A stretch of DNA of 64,000 nt from Stictocephala bisonia (GCA_035578905.1 JAQJVL010000426.1:483265-547264), one strand, 5' to 3'. Positions 9,743 to 24,100 are shown, counted from the stretch's first letter. Numbers and translations are program-made. The notes: generated by a model from the sequence alone, not told the origin.

Positions 9743-12191
9743 ACACCCAAGTGCAATAAACACTAGAGAACCTCCACTCAAATACCTCATAATTAATGTT
9801 GCCACTTGCAAATGAAAACAGAAGACTAATTGGGAATAATATTAAACCTTACCATAATTTTGATCCTCAGTAACACTTGAAGTCGTTGTCAGTAAAAAAT
9901 TTAAGAAACGTCCAAAATCATAAACAATACTGTTTAACTGCAGAAGATTAACCAAAATATATTTAAAAACATATTTGAACTTTTTTTATTTACGCCAATG
10001 TTAATATAACAGTGATATTGGTCGAAAGTAAAAATATCTGATTTGTTTCTTACTTCTGAAATATATTTTAAAAGTTATAATCTCCAATCGTCTGTTTGAA
10101 TTAAAAAAGAAATACTATCGATCTTGCTAAAATCTAAATGCTCAAGCTCAAAATCAGACTTTGATATTCCATCCTACGCAAATATCCTCCAATTAAAATT
10201 AGATTGATTGAAATCCATTCAGGGGCAGGCTCAATGAAAAAACCATTTGTTTATTTTAAATATATAGATAGATTAACTGTGTGTCATATTCTTTCTATGC
10301 ATATCACAGCCCATGGTACAAACAAAAGAAAGACAAACAAACAGATCTACAAATCAAAACCATCTCCTTGTGAAGTCAGTTAAAATTTAATTGCTGAAAT
10401 TCAAACAAGTTTTCTGTGACAACGAACATAATTTTTCATCCTTGGGTGGATCTTTCAAGTTGCCGACCGAGGAAACAAACCACATACATTGGCCTCAATA
10501 ATAGTGTAGGTCGGTTTTAAGTACTGGTCTGCCCACGTCCGAATGCAACTCGTTTACCATTGTTTACATACTTTTTATTATGTAAAAGTAATTGTTCAGA
10601 CAATATGCCATATTCCTTATTTACTGTCACAGTAAAAATCAAATACATACTGAAAATACTTTATTATCGCTATGTCACTGTTATTTGTTGCAGTCTTTTG
10701 ATATTCACGTAAATGTCCGCTTATATTTCTGGTTGTTGGAATTTGAAGTAACGAAACATTATATTTTATCTCTGGTGATTGGTCAAAATGTACTGCCTAA
10801 AACCTATCTCTTTAAATGTTCCATTGATTAGGTTGCTTTTGTATTAAATTTTAGCACACATAAATGTAATTATTTGTTTGGTTATTCACAAGATAGCTAC
10901 AGGAAAATCTAAACAACAGCCATCATAACAACAATAAAATGAAATACAAACAATAGTCACTATAAATAATATGTATAAATCAAATAAATAGGCACATAAT
11001 TTTGAGATAAAAAGTAAATTATGCTCTAAAATAATTATACTTAAGACTTATCATAATGAAACGTTTTAAATTGGTCACTAAGTATAAAATTAATATGTTT
11101 TCAGGAAAGAAGTCTAACTACTAAAAACTATATAAAATATTCAAAAAAGATGAGCATAACATTCATACGACTCAATGAGAAAGAAATACGAATAAAACTA
11201 TCAACAATGTTTAGTAAAATAATTAAAACAGAAAATATTATATCAGCTTACTTATGGAAATAATTTTATGAAAGTTAGGTGTCAGGCCTAAATTGTATTA
11301 TACAGTTGTATATTATGGTGTTCTGTATACATTATTGCATTGGCCTCATTACAAATAAATGAAATCATTGTTTGGATCAACTTAAACCGTTAATTTAGTA
11401 TTCACTAAGTGAAACAGGTCAGATCACTAACTCTCGTTAGAAATACTTATGTATACGTAATACCACGAACAGTGGTAATGACCCACCCACCCACTCATAT
11501 ACTTCCTGTGGTGTAGACCCACTCTTACTTATGGACCCGTATACCCATCCATACACCGTACCTATGGATATTTTATTTCAAGACATAGCTGTATAAATAC
11601 CGTATGCTAACAGAGAAGTTGTTTAATCTACAGTCAATCAAAAATGTATTGTATCGTTAAAAATATTAAAGTGATCAACAGTATTTAAGAACAAAAGAAA
11701 ATAATTTATATTTTTGTCAGCTAATCAATTATACAGTTAGGTTTTGTCTACACATGCCACACAAACAAATTCACTGAGTAACAAACCATTCATATACAAA
11801 ACCAGATCTGAATGCATTAATTCCGTGTGCGTTTCCTATCTGGCTATGACATTAATTCTCGTCAAGCTGCTCGTAGTTAAATATTCCAACGATGTCGTTC
11901 TCGCCCACTTAGCTGCAGACATGAAATATAGCTCCCTTTACTTAGGAATAACAGTTTGGAAATCGCTTAAAACATTTGCTGCAAAATTGTTTTCTAGATT
12001 TTTTATTTGAAACATAATTTTCTTTAAATTATTAAAACTTAATTCTTTGTGGAGTGTTAATAATTTTTAAAAGTCGAACTTAAAATATCAAATTTATATT
12101 ATCAAATAATTGTATTAATTTGTATATGTACCTGTAATATTACTTACTTAAATATTCTATGAAAAAGTATTGGAATTCATTATTAATTTTT
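9743..12191. other. AT-rich non-coding, no gene
   Basis: No gene found. At 11462-11530 is a stretch (ACCACGAACAGTGGTAATGA then CCCACC runs) that loosely resembles the minisatellite unit of 39391-39685. Confidence 0.45.
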
Positions 12192-12620
12192 AAGACGCCG
12201 ATCGTCAAGATATGGGTGAATATGAGGGGTGAATGAGTGTATGAAGAGTGTAGATGAACGAGGGTACTCATTGTTACTAACTAAGGCCGAATGTTCCTCA
12301 TAAAGAGCTATTTAATAATATCCAAGGGCCATTAAGGGACCTACAGCATTACGTGGAATCCGAACCACGTAGTGTTGGTCTGATTTGTCAGCTAACTGAC
12401 ATACTTGATACTCAGTTCTCTTCCTTACAGACCATCTGAACCTTGAATACCATCCAACATGGACACCCCAGACCTTTCCTAATAGTGTCCACGTCGATGG
12501 CAACCATTGAGCGGAGGCCGTGTCGGTATTAAGAAGACCGAGCAGCATTTCGCCTATAATCTCCTCAACAATGTTTCCCCAAGTAGCTGGGTTACAGCAC
12601 TGTGCTACCAGTTCCGACGG
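12192..12620 (-). repeat. SINE-like family copy, near full length
   Basis: Aligns along its whole length with the copy at 42923-43358, including GACGCCGA at the tail side, ACGTGGAATCCGAACCACGT in the middle and GTTACAGCACTGTGCTACCA at the head. Head is at the high coordinate, so the element reads on the minus strand. Confidence 0.75.
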
Positions 12621-12639
12621 TGGCTTACAAATAACTAAC

Positions 12640-12843
12640 TATATCAGGCTTATAGTTTACCACAGTAGAAGACTAATACAGTGTGATTCGGATTTCACGT
12701 AAAGTTGTAGGTCCCTTAGTTGGCTGCTGGCTACTGGGTGATCAATAAATGGCCTTCTGAGCATAAGTCGAACCAAGTTGGAAACAAATAGCATCATCCA
12801 CACTCATCCGACACTCATGTAATCATTCACAATCGCCATAAAT
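12640..12843 (+). repeat. SINE-like family copy, 5'-truncated
   Basis: Same family in the opposite orientation, abutting the copy at 12192-12620 head to head. It starts near the middle (TATCAGGCTTATAG) and runs to the tail side (ACACTCATCCGACACTCAT). Confidence 0.65.
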
Positions 12844-14919
12844 TAGCACAAGCTATGTGGACGTCTAATATCTGCATTATGCATAATAATCTGCATTTGT
12901 ATGAGCACATTTTTAATTATCAAAATATCACAAAACACCTAATATAACAAATATCTACATAAAAAATGAAGAGTAAAAAATAAAGTACAGATCTTTTGTA
13001 TTCAGATTATGGCATGAACTGTACAATCTGTAGTTATATGCTTGGTTAGAACTTAAAAGATAAATAGGAATAGACGTAATTTTTGTTACCGTTTAGGTCT
13101 TATTTTATCTCTTGGTTTAACGATAGGAATGCTGGGCTTGTAAAACATTAGAAGTTTAAACCGTCTAATATGTGTCTTTGGTCTGGAAAATAAATATGTA
13201 ATAAGAAATCATTCAAACGTTTACTTCAATTTTTTTCCAGGATTCATTTAGAACCCCCCTTTTTAATATATACTTTTTTTTAAATGAATCAGTTATCAAT
13301 AAAGTGCAGTATGATTACGATCACATGTTATCAAAGTTGTTAGAATTCCACTAAGCAGTAAACAAAATTCACACGGATTATTTATGATGGTACAAAATAC
13401 AAATACCTTGGCTTAATTAAATATTTTTTATTTTTAACTTGAAACAAAATAGTTTACTGCTTTATCAGGTATAATGGAATCATACACTCTTCTTACAGAG
13501 TTTACCTAAATATTAGGCAAATCCCATTTTATATTTGTGTGAAAAAATGTAGACTACAATTAATTGTTCTAGACAGACTGTCACTTTGGTGTTATATTTA
13601 GCGCGTATAGTGGTTTCAGCAGCACAGGGGAGACGTTCTACCGTTCCACCACCATACATGACGGGCATGAATTACTGCCACCTAACTGACGGATCTGATT
13701 CAGCTTCCGCAAGAGTTTAGTTGTACAAAACAACTGTCATTAACATTAAGAATAAGAGAAATTTCTATTGAAAGTCCATTACATAACCAAGATAGATCAA
13801 GTGGTTAAGTGTGTTGATCATAAATAACACTGTGACAGTCCATCCAGGTGAAGATTGATTCGTCAAGGTCTACCTGACAACTTTTAAATTCTAGTCCAAA
13901 AAATACATCCAACAATATTAAGAAAGTTTATGAAATACGCTCTACATGCCACTTTCTGTTAATTCTTGCATTAATATACTGAACAGAGAAATTATTCTTA
14001 CAAGAATATCATTAGCTGACGACATTTAACTCAACCAGATATCATGAAGTTGTCATTCTTCTTTACACAACTTTAGTTTTCTAGCTAGAATTTGTCGACG
14101 ATAAAGTATAAGCTGCCATCTAACAGCTTATAGGTCAACTGCTACGAAAAACACTGGATAGGATATCCTGTCCCCGATAGTACTTTAGGATCATGACCCA
14201 CCTTAGATGCAAGACCACCTTAGGGACTTGGACCATGTCAGGATCCTGGACCACCGTGGGAAGCTTGGACTGCCTTATGAGCATGTGCCACCTTTGGCGC
14301 ACCCATCTCAAGGCAAAATATAGTTTGTTTACTAACACCATTCAATTACAATCCACCTGAAGAATTAATATGCTACTTAAATATGAAGTAAAATGAATAT
14401 TGTAAGTATATTTTAATAACAGAACCAAGCAATGACCTTAGAAGCAATTGTTTGTAGTTGGAGGGCACTCACATATTCTTTCTTCAACCGAGCTTTTTTC
14501 ACAACTCATACATGAAGATACGTCCTAAGCCTTAAGTATCTAACGGATTTACAGCCGTGAAAATGGCCATGAAATGGCAATTAACGAACCCTACCTCTAC
14601 CGTCACAATCTGCAATCTCTCCACACTCAGACAGCGAGCCATAAAGCTTTTATCGCTTCGTAAAGCTCCCACTCATTGGGGCTTTAGGTGACTGCAAGTA
14701 TGAATGGGTTTGTCCAGTGGATTGTATTGAATGGTGATGACATTGTCGTTTACAATTGGGTTTATAACACAATCTATTCAATCGATTACCCACATATAAT
14801 ACATAATTATAGGCAAATGTTAGTAGTTAAATCTTGCAATTGGCTTAATAATCTACTACTAAGGCATTTATCAGGCTTAGACATTTTCAACAAGGGTTCA
14901 ATATAAATATATAATTAAA
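12844..14919. other. AT-rich non-coding, no gene
   Basis: No gene or RNA recognised. A GC-richer patch at 14135-14335 has short open frames without family resemblance. Confidence 0.45.
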
Positions 14920-15195
14920 GAAGTCTGGGGTGTCAATGTTGGAAGGTATCAAGGTTCAGATATTGTGTTGGGTGGAGAACTGAGTGTCAGGCTTGTCAGT
15001 TAGCTGAAAATCAGACTAAAACTATGTGGTTCGTATTCCACCTACAGTCCCATAGTTGCCCTGGCTGTTGGGGTATTAATAAATAGTTCTTTCTGAGCTA
15101 AGTCGAGCTCAGATAGTAACAATAACTACAATTAATTATTCATCTACATTCACCGCACTCATTCACCCCTCACATTCGCCCTACGAACGGTGTCT
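14920..15195 (+). repeat. SINE-like family copy, 5'-truncated
   Basis: Begins at AGTCTGGGGTGTCAATGTTG and runs through GTGGTTCGTATTCCAC to TCATTCACCCCTCACATTCG at the tail side. The head with the A-box-like part is missing. Confidence 0.65.
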
Positions 15196-15540
15196 TAGAG
15201 ATGAATAGTGAATAATAATGAATAAATTAATTTAAAACTGCATATTAAGGCATATGCTTTGGAGAGCGGGTGGATTAAATTGTGCCGAATACTTGCAATC
15301 CTAAACTGTAAGCAGATTATACTGACTCAATTTGTTTATAGGCCAATGATAAGGTGTTGAGAGGGGGAGGAATTAAATAATGAATAGATTTAATTTAAAC
15401 AACTGGTTTAAATGTTGGACAATAGTTAAATTGCCCAACATTTAAAAAGTCTACTATTTCAGAAGTAAAAGTAAATTAAAGTTACAAAGTTAAATGAAAT
15501 GGTAAATGATACGCCAATTAAAGTGGGTCACGGGGTGTCT

Positions 15541-15705
15541 TTTCTTTATTTATTTATTTTTTTAAACTTCACTCGCCAGTTGACATGGGCCTACAGGCCT
15601 TTACGTCAACTTTATTCAACGAGGAAAGTACCGACTGTTGGCTTAGTGGGGATTCCAACCATGGACCTTGCCCTCTGCAGTCCGAAGTCTGCAATAGTTG
15701 CAACC
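15541..15705 (-). repeat. tRNA-derived SINE, 5'-truncated, second family
   Basis: On the minus strand it has a B-box-like GGTTGGAATCC, then a GGCCTGTAGGCC hairpin region, and ends in an A-rich tail of AAATAAATAAATA form. This is the layout of a tRNA-derived SINE missing its A box. It borders the minisatellite at 15706. Confidence 0.5.
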
Positions 15706-16160
15706 CTGAGTGTTACACAAATTAAAGTGGTTTACCTAATTGCAACGGTTAGTGTTACACAAATTAAAGTGGGCCAACTAGTTACAACGGTGAGTGTTAC
15801 ACAAATTAAAGTGGGTCACCTAGTTTCAACGGTGAGTGTTACACAAATTAAAGTGGGTCATCTAGCTGCAACGGTGAGTGTTACACAAACTAAAGTTGGT
15901 CACCTAGCTGCAACGGTGAGTGTTACGCAAATTAAAATGGGTCACCTAGTTACAACGGTGAGTGTTACACAAATTAAAGTGGGCCACCTAGCTGCAACGG
16001 TGTTACACAAATTAAAGTGGGTCACCTAGTTTCAACGGTGTTACACAATTTAAAGTTTGTCACCTAGTTTCAATGGTGTTACACAAATTAAAGTGTGCCA
16101 CCTATCTGCAATGATGTTACACAATTTAAAGTGGATCACCTAGTTGTATCGGTGAGTGTG
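15706..16160 (+). repeat. Minisatellite, about 42-bp unit
   Basis: About eleven copies of a unit containing GTTACACAAATTAAAGTGGG and CACCTAG, with 38-bp variants at the right end that lack GAGT. The open frame across it reflects a unit length divisible by three, not a gene. A diverged relative of the unit flanks it at about 15500-15535, and others are at 16920-17045. Confidence 0.93.
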
Positions 16161-19100
16161 ACTGGAAAAGTGCATTTCTTAAGGGGATTGAATATTTTCT
16201 ATCTCGCCTATGTTAAATTAGGCATATTTTATGTACCTTTACTCAGGAATTACTATACATAGACGGTTTTTACAGAATTTTATTTTATCTGGAAGCCTTA
16301 TTTAATCATTGAATTTTTTCAACCCACCAAAATATGTTGTAATATAAAAAGATTATTTTCAAAACGTGAAAAATTCAATTTTTTAATGTAGACGCATATT
16401 TGATATAGCAAAACCTTGACTAATTATTAAAAACACTGAGTATGGCACAAATGTCTTTCTAAACAACTGGTAAAAGTTTGAAAGGTCTAGTTTAGAAAAT
16501 GACTTAGAAAAGGTACATAACGTTTCAAAAAGTTCGGAAATCGAAGATTTTATTAGAGAATGTCTTTTTCAGTTGAGCCCTGCTGAACAAAAAAAAAAAA
16601 AAAACATCACTTAGCTGCTAAATCAACAACTAACTTAACAGCTAGCTGCTATGCAACAGAATATTTACCTGAAAGTGTTGTCAACTACAAAACATAAATA
16701 TAAAAACATGTATGATTATTTCAAAACAATGTTACTATAAAAAACCACTTCAGGTTCAGAAATCGGAAAACTGTGTCAATGCACTTTATTTTTCAAAACA
16801 ATTAACAAATACGTTACACTTACTACAATAATATATGATATCATTTTAAACTTAATTAAACAGGGAATAATAATATAACATAAAACAAAAATCGATTATT
16901 TTTATTTTTGGGTAACACAACCACTTTAAGGAAATTAAAGTGCACGTGTTATTGAAATTAATGTGGATCAGCCAGTAGTTGTTAAATGATAAGTAATATG
17001 GAAACTAAAGTGGTCAGCTAGTTGAATTTATAAGTGATATGGTGAAGTTGGGGGGGGGGGTTAAAGAGGCCATATCTAACATTTTACTTTGGGACCAACA
17101 GCCTATGGTCCGAACTACCACCACAAGGTTACTACTGGCAGTTATCATGTTTAGGAAGAAATTCATTTGATTTACATTGTAAGTAGACTGTGTGGTACCA
17201 ACCATAATTTGAGTGAATAAAAGTCTTTTCCATAATTACTAACTAAACTATCGCCATTAAAATGTAAGTAGTTTTGTTTATTTATGCTGTGTACACTAAC
17301 TTGGCCGATGGACCCCTGGCTACCTGTGACCGGCCAGGGCCGTCCTTCGATCACTCACGCCCTCGCGCAGCTGTTCCAGTTACCTATTACCGTTACCTCT
17401 TCACTGATTATCTTTTTTCTGCTGCTCGAAGTTTTAAACATATTAAAATATTCCTGAAAAGTATGGAAAAAATAATAAAAACGATACCAAACACAAAAGC
17501 ATTACTAGGGTAGTAATTAGTAAATTAATAATATCGTCCTCTGTAATTATCCACGGCCTAAAAAATTATCCACAATAAACATTTCGGGATAGGCTGTTAT
17601 TGCAAAATACCAAATAAATGTATACTTAAATGATAGTAATTAATCACGTTGCAGTAAGTTCAATAAATGGTAAAGAAATAAGGCATAATTAGAATACCTT
17701 AAATGGAATCAGCGAACTTGGAGAATGTTCTCATTTGTCCAAATGTCAGTTACAGGCATTGCGGTATTACAGCCCCATTGTAAGAAAAACGATTGCCACT
17801 GAAGTAGTCAATTACAATTCTTACTAAGAAGAGGTAATTATCCAAATTAAACGTCTAAAATAAGTTGAAAACTGAGCTTGTGTTTAAATGAACTTCAGAT
17901 CAATATTAAGGATTGAATAAAGGACGGTTATATTGCAAAATGTAAGCCAATAAATTGTAATTTAATTACAATAATACTTATAAACATAAAATATTTTTTA
18001 CGTGTGTTTAAATATTATATAATTTTTAGGTTAATTTAGGGAAATTATTACTATCAATATTTGTAAATATATTTCTATTTATTTTGAATTAGGTGAATTG
18101 TTTCATTTTGTATTTCATCCAAAACAACTCTAGTTTATCAGCTAATCAGTAAATACCCTGCAAATCTGGGGCTTAATAAACAGCAATTATACCAGTGTAC
18201 ACGTCATACTAACTTGGTTATCCCGCTGTGCATGTAAAATCTAATATTTAACTATCATTGATATTTAGCTTATTAGAAATTCAGCAACAATTACTTTGAA
18301 ACATGTGGTTATGAAATCACTCTTTATGAGTTGATAAAGACTTCTTTTCGATTATTGATCAAAGGTAATTAATTTAATAACGAAAGTGGGTTGAATCTAT
18401 GAATTTTTTTACATCTATGAACCCATATTTTAATAAATAAATTTTAACAGAAAATAGTCCTAAAATTAATTAATTATCGTATCAACATAATTACAAAACT
18501 ATTCTGCAAACATTAAACACTAAAGTAAGGATTCAAGACTTTATTGCTTCGTAAAAGTTTGTAAGGAGTAATAAAACACAAATGGTTATGTTCCACGTTT
18601 GGTACGATAGATTAACAAAATATGGGTTTGAAAATTAATTAAGTTTCTATACAAAATAGACCCTATTATTGATTTAAATACCTGATAAATAATCAATGAA
18701 TACAGGCTGAAAGAAAAATCTTTATATATTGAAAAATCATGTATGGTTACTCAAATATTTCACCTTTTTCTGCAAAATAAACATGCGGATATGAATAAAT
18801 TTTATTAAATTCTGAAATTAAAGTTTATTAACGAACATATGAGTGAACTCGTTTGAAAACAAATATATTCTGACTCACAAACACGGAATCCAGAGGGAAA
18901 TCTATTGTCATCGTTGGCAGCTTCCATAAACTGTGTCACAAAGTTGTTGATATTGTTGTTACATGGCTGGTGTCATGGAGAATAGCTTAAGTACATCAAT
19001 TCCAAGTAATGGTGATGTGTTCTACAAAAACTGTTTGGCGTCGCAAGTAATTTGTGCTCTGGAACTTTTCTGTAGTAACGTTACTTTAATACTTCTGTTT

Positions 19101-19210
19101 TAATTAAGTGAAGCGGATAATTTTTTTATGATTTCAAATATCTGTTCCAAAAGAGCTTTAGGTACTACTTTAGTATTAGAGATCGTATGGTAACACTTGA
19201 GATGTCATTC
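16161..19210. other. AT-rich non-coding, with distant minisatellite remnants
   Basis: No gene seen. At 16920-17045 two or three degenerate units (AATTAAAGTG, AACTAAAGTGGTCAGCTAG) recall the 15.7-kb minisatellite. Confidence 0.45.
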
Positions 19211-19375
19211 GTCGACACTATTGGCACAGTGCTGTAACCCAGCTTGGGGAAAAAGTGTTGTGGACATTGTAAGCCATAGGTTCCACGCTCGGTCCTCTTA
19301 ATCCACTCAATGGTTTCTATCGGTGTGGACACTTCTTAAATAGTCCATGTTGGGTTTTAGTCAGGGTACTATAAT
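19211..19375 (+). repeat. SINE-like family copy, head part
   Basis: Starts with the tRNA-like head (GGCACAGTGCTGTAACCCAG) and continues to TCCATGTTGGG, where similarity stops. It is the only copy in this window that keeps the head but lacks the tail. Confidence 0.65.
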
Positions 19376-20040
19376 TAATACTACGATACTGGCCAATCCA
19401 AGCTTAATTCACTATACCAATTATACGGCTTAGGAAGGGGATCTACCCTCCATGATCAGTTAGGGCAGGCACCCACGATGCACATCCAATGGAATCCGTC
19501 ATCAACTTCAGCTTATTACATGATAAACTTGATTAGCTTCTCGTGATCAACTTGAGCAGCCACCTATCATCAACTTGGGTAGAATCCGTGATCAACGTTG
19601 TAGCCACTAACAGGGATTTGGGGACATAGCCCCAATGAGTACAGCTAGTAATTTATATCGCCCAAATTGATTTGTCGAACAGTGGATCGAAGTTATGTTT
19701 CTAGTTCGTCTCGTAATTTTAATGATGGTCGTGTTAGTATTATAAATTATGCAAGACCAGAGGGCAGAACATCTCAAAGGGTAAATAGAGTGTGAAAAAA
19801 TTTACTGGTGCTCTGGAGGGAATGAGCAGCTTCCTTTGAGTGCTAGCAACCATTTTCACTCAATGTTTATCTCTTGAGGTTTTCTGCCCCTTAGTCTTGC
19901 ATCTTTTTCACTCACATACACGAATAGCTAAACATGAACGCCAACGAGAAACATTTCTTCGATTCATTCTTGAAACACCATTAACTTCACTTAATGCAAT
20001 TCTTCGGGAAGAATTGATTGGTGGACCACTGAGGAACACG
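19376..20040. other. Non-coding, no gene recognised
   Basis: A 95-codon open frame starts at 19840, but its first part has no recognisable family and its end runs antisense or out of frame to LINE sequence. Confidence 0.4.
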
Positions 20041-20500
20041 CTGGTAGATGAAGGACCAAGTCCGGGCTTAGGCAGTCTCGTGCACTCATCCAAGGTCCGG
20101 ATTGCGGTTACAGCCGAGCTTTGCTGAGCTGCAACCGGGCCAAGCAACCGGTCACGGGACTGCTAACCGGACATAATCTCCTTCATAGACACATGAAGAT
20201 TATGGGCCTACCAGAGGATCCAACATGTAGGCTCTGTGAAGAAGATGAGGAGAGCTCCATACACATCTTGTGTCATTGTGGAGCACTCTCATCTCTTAGG
20301 TATAGGACTATGGGTGCCGCTCTTCTGGAACCAGAGGACATCATACGGGCTACACTCGGTGAGACCCTGTCCTTCATAAGGGAGACTGGTCTCTTGTGAC
20401 ACTGTTGCCAGGCTCGGGGCGCAAAGGGCCACTGAATCTAGGCGCAGTGGGCTTGGTGACAGGACCACAACCCGGTGTATCCAACTAACTAACAACTAAT
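20041..20500 (+). mobile_element. LINE 3' end: C-terminal zinc-knuckle domain and 3' UTR
   Basis: Plus-strand frame from about 20060 to the TGA at 20397-20399. It carries the conserved C-terminal block of R1/LOA/I-like insect LINEs: a LLTGHN motif, then C-R-L-C followed by an H-x4-C region, ending near TLSFIRETGLL. About 100 bases of 3' UTR end in ACTAAC repeats near 20490. Everything upstream (endonuclease, RT) is missing, so this is a dead 5'-truncated insertion, though the remaining frame is intact. Confidence 0.75.
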
Positions 20501-21070
20501 GCAAAATGAATTGTTAAGGATTGTTCTCTAAAATATCAATCTTGAAGTAAAACCTTTCCTTTCTTGGATCTCTAGTATTTACAGTATCCGCAACGTATAC
20601 TGAATCAATTTCAATTAAACGCATAAACAAATTAAATTGTTACAATAACAACTAAAAATAGAGTTTGTAACCTGTTAAGGAATAAGTTGGTGTAGTTTCA
20701 ATAAAAACTGAGATATCAAGAGTACAGTGTTGCCAATTTGTGCTTTGTTTTTTAAACCACCTTCTTGATGTAGAGTCTGTAGAAAGTGGAAATATACGAA
20801 ACATTCCATTTACAAAATCAAATAAAAACCAGTTAGAAAGCTCTTGTTGAGTTCTTGTACACTGCACGGAGAAGATAAAGGACTGAAGTAAGTCAAAACG
20901 TGTTTAGGTTAGGAAGAAGTGTTTCTGAGTGAGATGTTAGAAACACGTCTGTAGTCAGGTATATTTATCACCCACAAAGGAGCAACACGAATAGATAACA
21001 CGAATTTGCTTTTGGAAGCCAGCTACTTTATAGTTATTTGCGATACGACAGAGGATTTTGGAGAGATAAG
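20501..21070. other. Non-coding, no gene
   Basis: No gene recognised. Confidence 0.4.
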
Positions 21071-21169
21071 AGACGGTGTTAACAACGTCGAGGAGGTGGA
21101 CAGGGACCTGTAGTCGCCGCTGTCTACACTACACACGCACACGCCCACACAAGCTAGCATGGTCAGCAG
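21071..21169 (+). other. Candidate 5' exon with start codon and splice donor
   Basis: A GC-richer patch ends in an ATG (21159) in a fair context, followed after AGCAG by GTGAGT, a near-perfect splice donor. It could be the first coding exon of an unseen gene whose next exon lies beyond a long intron. There is no coding length to test, so this is speculative. Confidence 0.2.
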
Positions 21170-24100
21170 GTGAGTGGAGAGTGAGAACTGGCTTCTCTGT
21201 TAGTCGTAATACATTTATGATAACGATATCTTAAATTTATATTTAAATATAAATAACAGATTAAACATAATGAGAATTTTAAATTAAAATACTTAATATT
21301 TAAATATATATTAGAAATACTTTGGATTAATTGTTAATCATCTTTCAGAAAATAATCGACCACGAAAAATACCGATGTATTAAGTGGTTGAATTAGAAAG
21401 CTAAACAGGTTAGTTACCCATTTAATCAAAATCAAATATTTATTTCATTTACATTAATTTTTTTCACAAGATAGACCGCTACGTAACTCATTTAATAGTA
21501 AATTAAACAACTTTAAATGTTGATAAATCCTGACCTACAAAAAGTGTGAACACTTTTGAATTGTAAAAAGCGTCCCTATTTGCCACTATACACTTAAATT
21601 ATGGAAACAAAGAACTCTTAAATTATGGTCTGGTATACTGATTAATTCACTTCCTATGTCCAACTTTCTACTTCCAGAAAGTAGCAGTTGCCACGCGCTT
21701 GCAAGTAGTTTGGTGGAATATCCTCTTTCTAGTTATTCTCAGTTCTGGAAATATATTTGGTCGTTGTCATATAACCTTATGAAGTAGCAAAGTACATCAT
21801 CATTTGTGAATAGATGAACATTTTATTGCTTTATATTCTCCCTCAAATTGAAATCCTCCACAGCTTACCACTCACCTAACTTTTCCTTCAGAGTCTCCAC
21901 CATATAAGTTGGCCTTGACCAGAGGTTTCTGACCTTGTCGTTAAGATAAAAGCGTCAAGGAACATTGGAATAGCTTGTCTGTTCCTTCAAAGGACGCGTC
22001 ACTGGTGAGCGGATAGGAATCCACTATTACAAGCAGTCCACATGCCCGGTCACTGGTTTCCTTTAAGCCAGGTAAAGTGGTCCTAGATTAAGTGCTAGAG
22101 AGGGCTTCTTACCCCTAACTTCACTAAGTAGATTTAAAAAATTCCTTAACTTTAACATCCAGTTAGTTAGACCTGAGTTCCTTGCAGAATTTATTACAAT
22201 GACAACATTGTAGGCATTGCTGAACTGAGTCATTACTGAGCTGGATATATAGAGGATGTTAATAATTTGATTATTATTATTTGTTATTTTTTTTTTTTTT
22301 ATTGTACTTAAAAGATTTTTTCTTCTTTCAATTCGTAACCTTAATATTTTGTATAACACAAAATGTCATAAACAATATAGAATGTAAAAATAAATATTAA
22401 TAAAAAGCAATGTTTGTCTAGCCATACGATAGAGGAAACCTTTGTAAAATGTTGAGAAGAGGTGTTTATTCCATGACGCCATCAGACAAAAGCTGTTCGT
22501 TCCAGATGGGGCGTCTTTGTTGTAGGCCTTGTTGTGGATTGCCGTTTTTAGAGGGCTTATTATAGAGAAACGTGCCACCACCAAGGAAGATAGTTGGTTT
22601 ACACTTAAACAGTAAGAAGTTTTATTTTTCAACACGTTCATTTTCATGAAGAATACATTAAGTTTGTTAATATTTTATAATTTATTATAATGATTTATTC
22701 TTTAGTGAAAACTACGATGATAATTTTGACGGAATACTTGTAGTCCTGTCGATGAAAGCTACTGGAGTGGCTAAGCAGCTTACAGTTCGGGACACCTGAA
22801 GAGTTGGAACTCAGGAGATTAGCACACACGAGAGTTCAAGTAAAACTAACTTATATTCCGAACTTAGTAAAATTACTTATGAAAACTGAATCAATAAAGG
22901 TAAGGGTGAAGTGTAACTTGACTGAATCCAACAGCTTAAAACTCTAAGTCCTAAAATTAGTCACCATCTATAATACAGTATTCCAACACCCAGCAGCCTA
23001 CTGAGACTGATGCAGATTCAAGCTAATCCCAGTAGAGTTAATACTTACGCATTTGCTTAACAATTTAGGGTAACTGGAGATAATTTACAACTGAATGATC
23101 ACCAAAAGCTTCTACAAGCCTTTTGATTAATCTGGCCTGTAATTAGATAAGATCTCTAATATATTATATTTAAATTATTTTTCCTAGTTATGAAGACTAA
23201 TTTCCATATAACAGCTAGATAAGCAACTAAAAATGCTTTATCGTCTTTAAACACGTAAATGATGTTCCTGCTATTAAACTAAAATATCTAGAATAGTCTA
23301 ATAAAAGTATAATATTAAATATAATAAAATATACAAAACTTACACTTTGTCTTACTATGAAACAATAATATATATTCAAGAACTTGTTATGCCTTTCATG
23401 CCTAGATACATAAGGAATATGTAAATACGTTTAAACGACTTTACCAATAATGCCGTTAGACTTCACCCACTAGCTGTCTTCCACATCCTTTATATTTCCT
23501 TATATTCCAATTCTGGCTAAGCAAACGTTCAATTTGAAACTCAAGTTCAAAGTAAGACTGTTTTTTAAAACTGTATACTCTTAGGTAATGGACCATTCTT
23601 GGTTTTTTAGCAGAGTTATCGATAAATTTGTCCTTTTTATAATCCGAAAATATATAGCTTTCATCGGATTCAGAGAAATGTTGGTTGATACCCTACGTGT
23701 ATCAACTGTGTGCCAACTGTAACTATATTTATTTCTGATCTTACAATTTGTGATTTTACATTTGACAAGAATTTTACGACTAAAAGACTTGTCTTAATTT
23801 ATATTCTCCTCACGGTATTTTATTTTTTTTCCTTTTCCTCCTAAATGAAATGTTGAACGAAATACTTTTGAAGGTTTACGAAAAGCTAGAATATAAAAGA
23901 ACACTTATACAAGATTTACAAGAGCTTTTTCTTTGAGTCAGTCTAATCCCAAGGTATTGCAAATAACAATCCTCGAAACAAAACCTGTTAGCACACGTTT
24001 TACTACAAGAATATTTTATTATTCTTGTCCACTAGAAGAAGTTAAGACCTGTAGAAGAAAATGTGTGTCACTCAACAAAAATTACTACAGATGTCCCTGG

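Noticed and set aside
15499..16029. 176-codon frame over the 42-bp minisatellite
   Set aside because: Repeat-driven open frame with no family resemblance.
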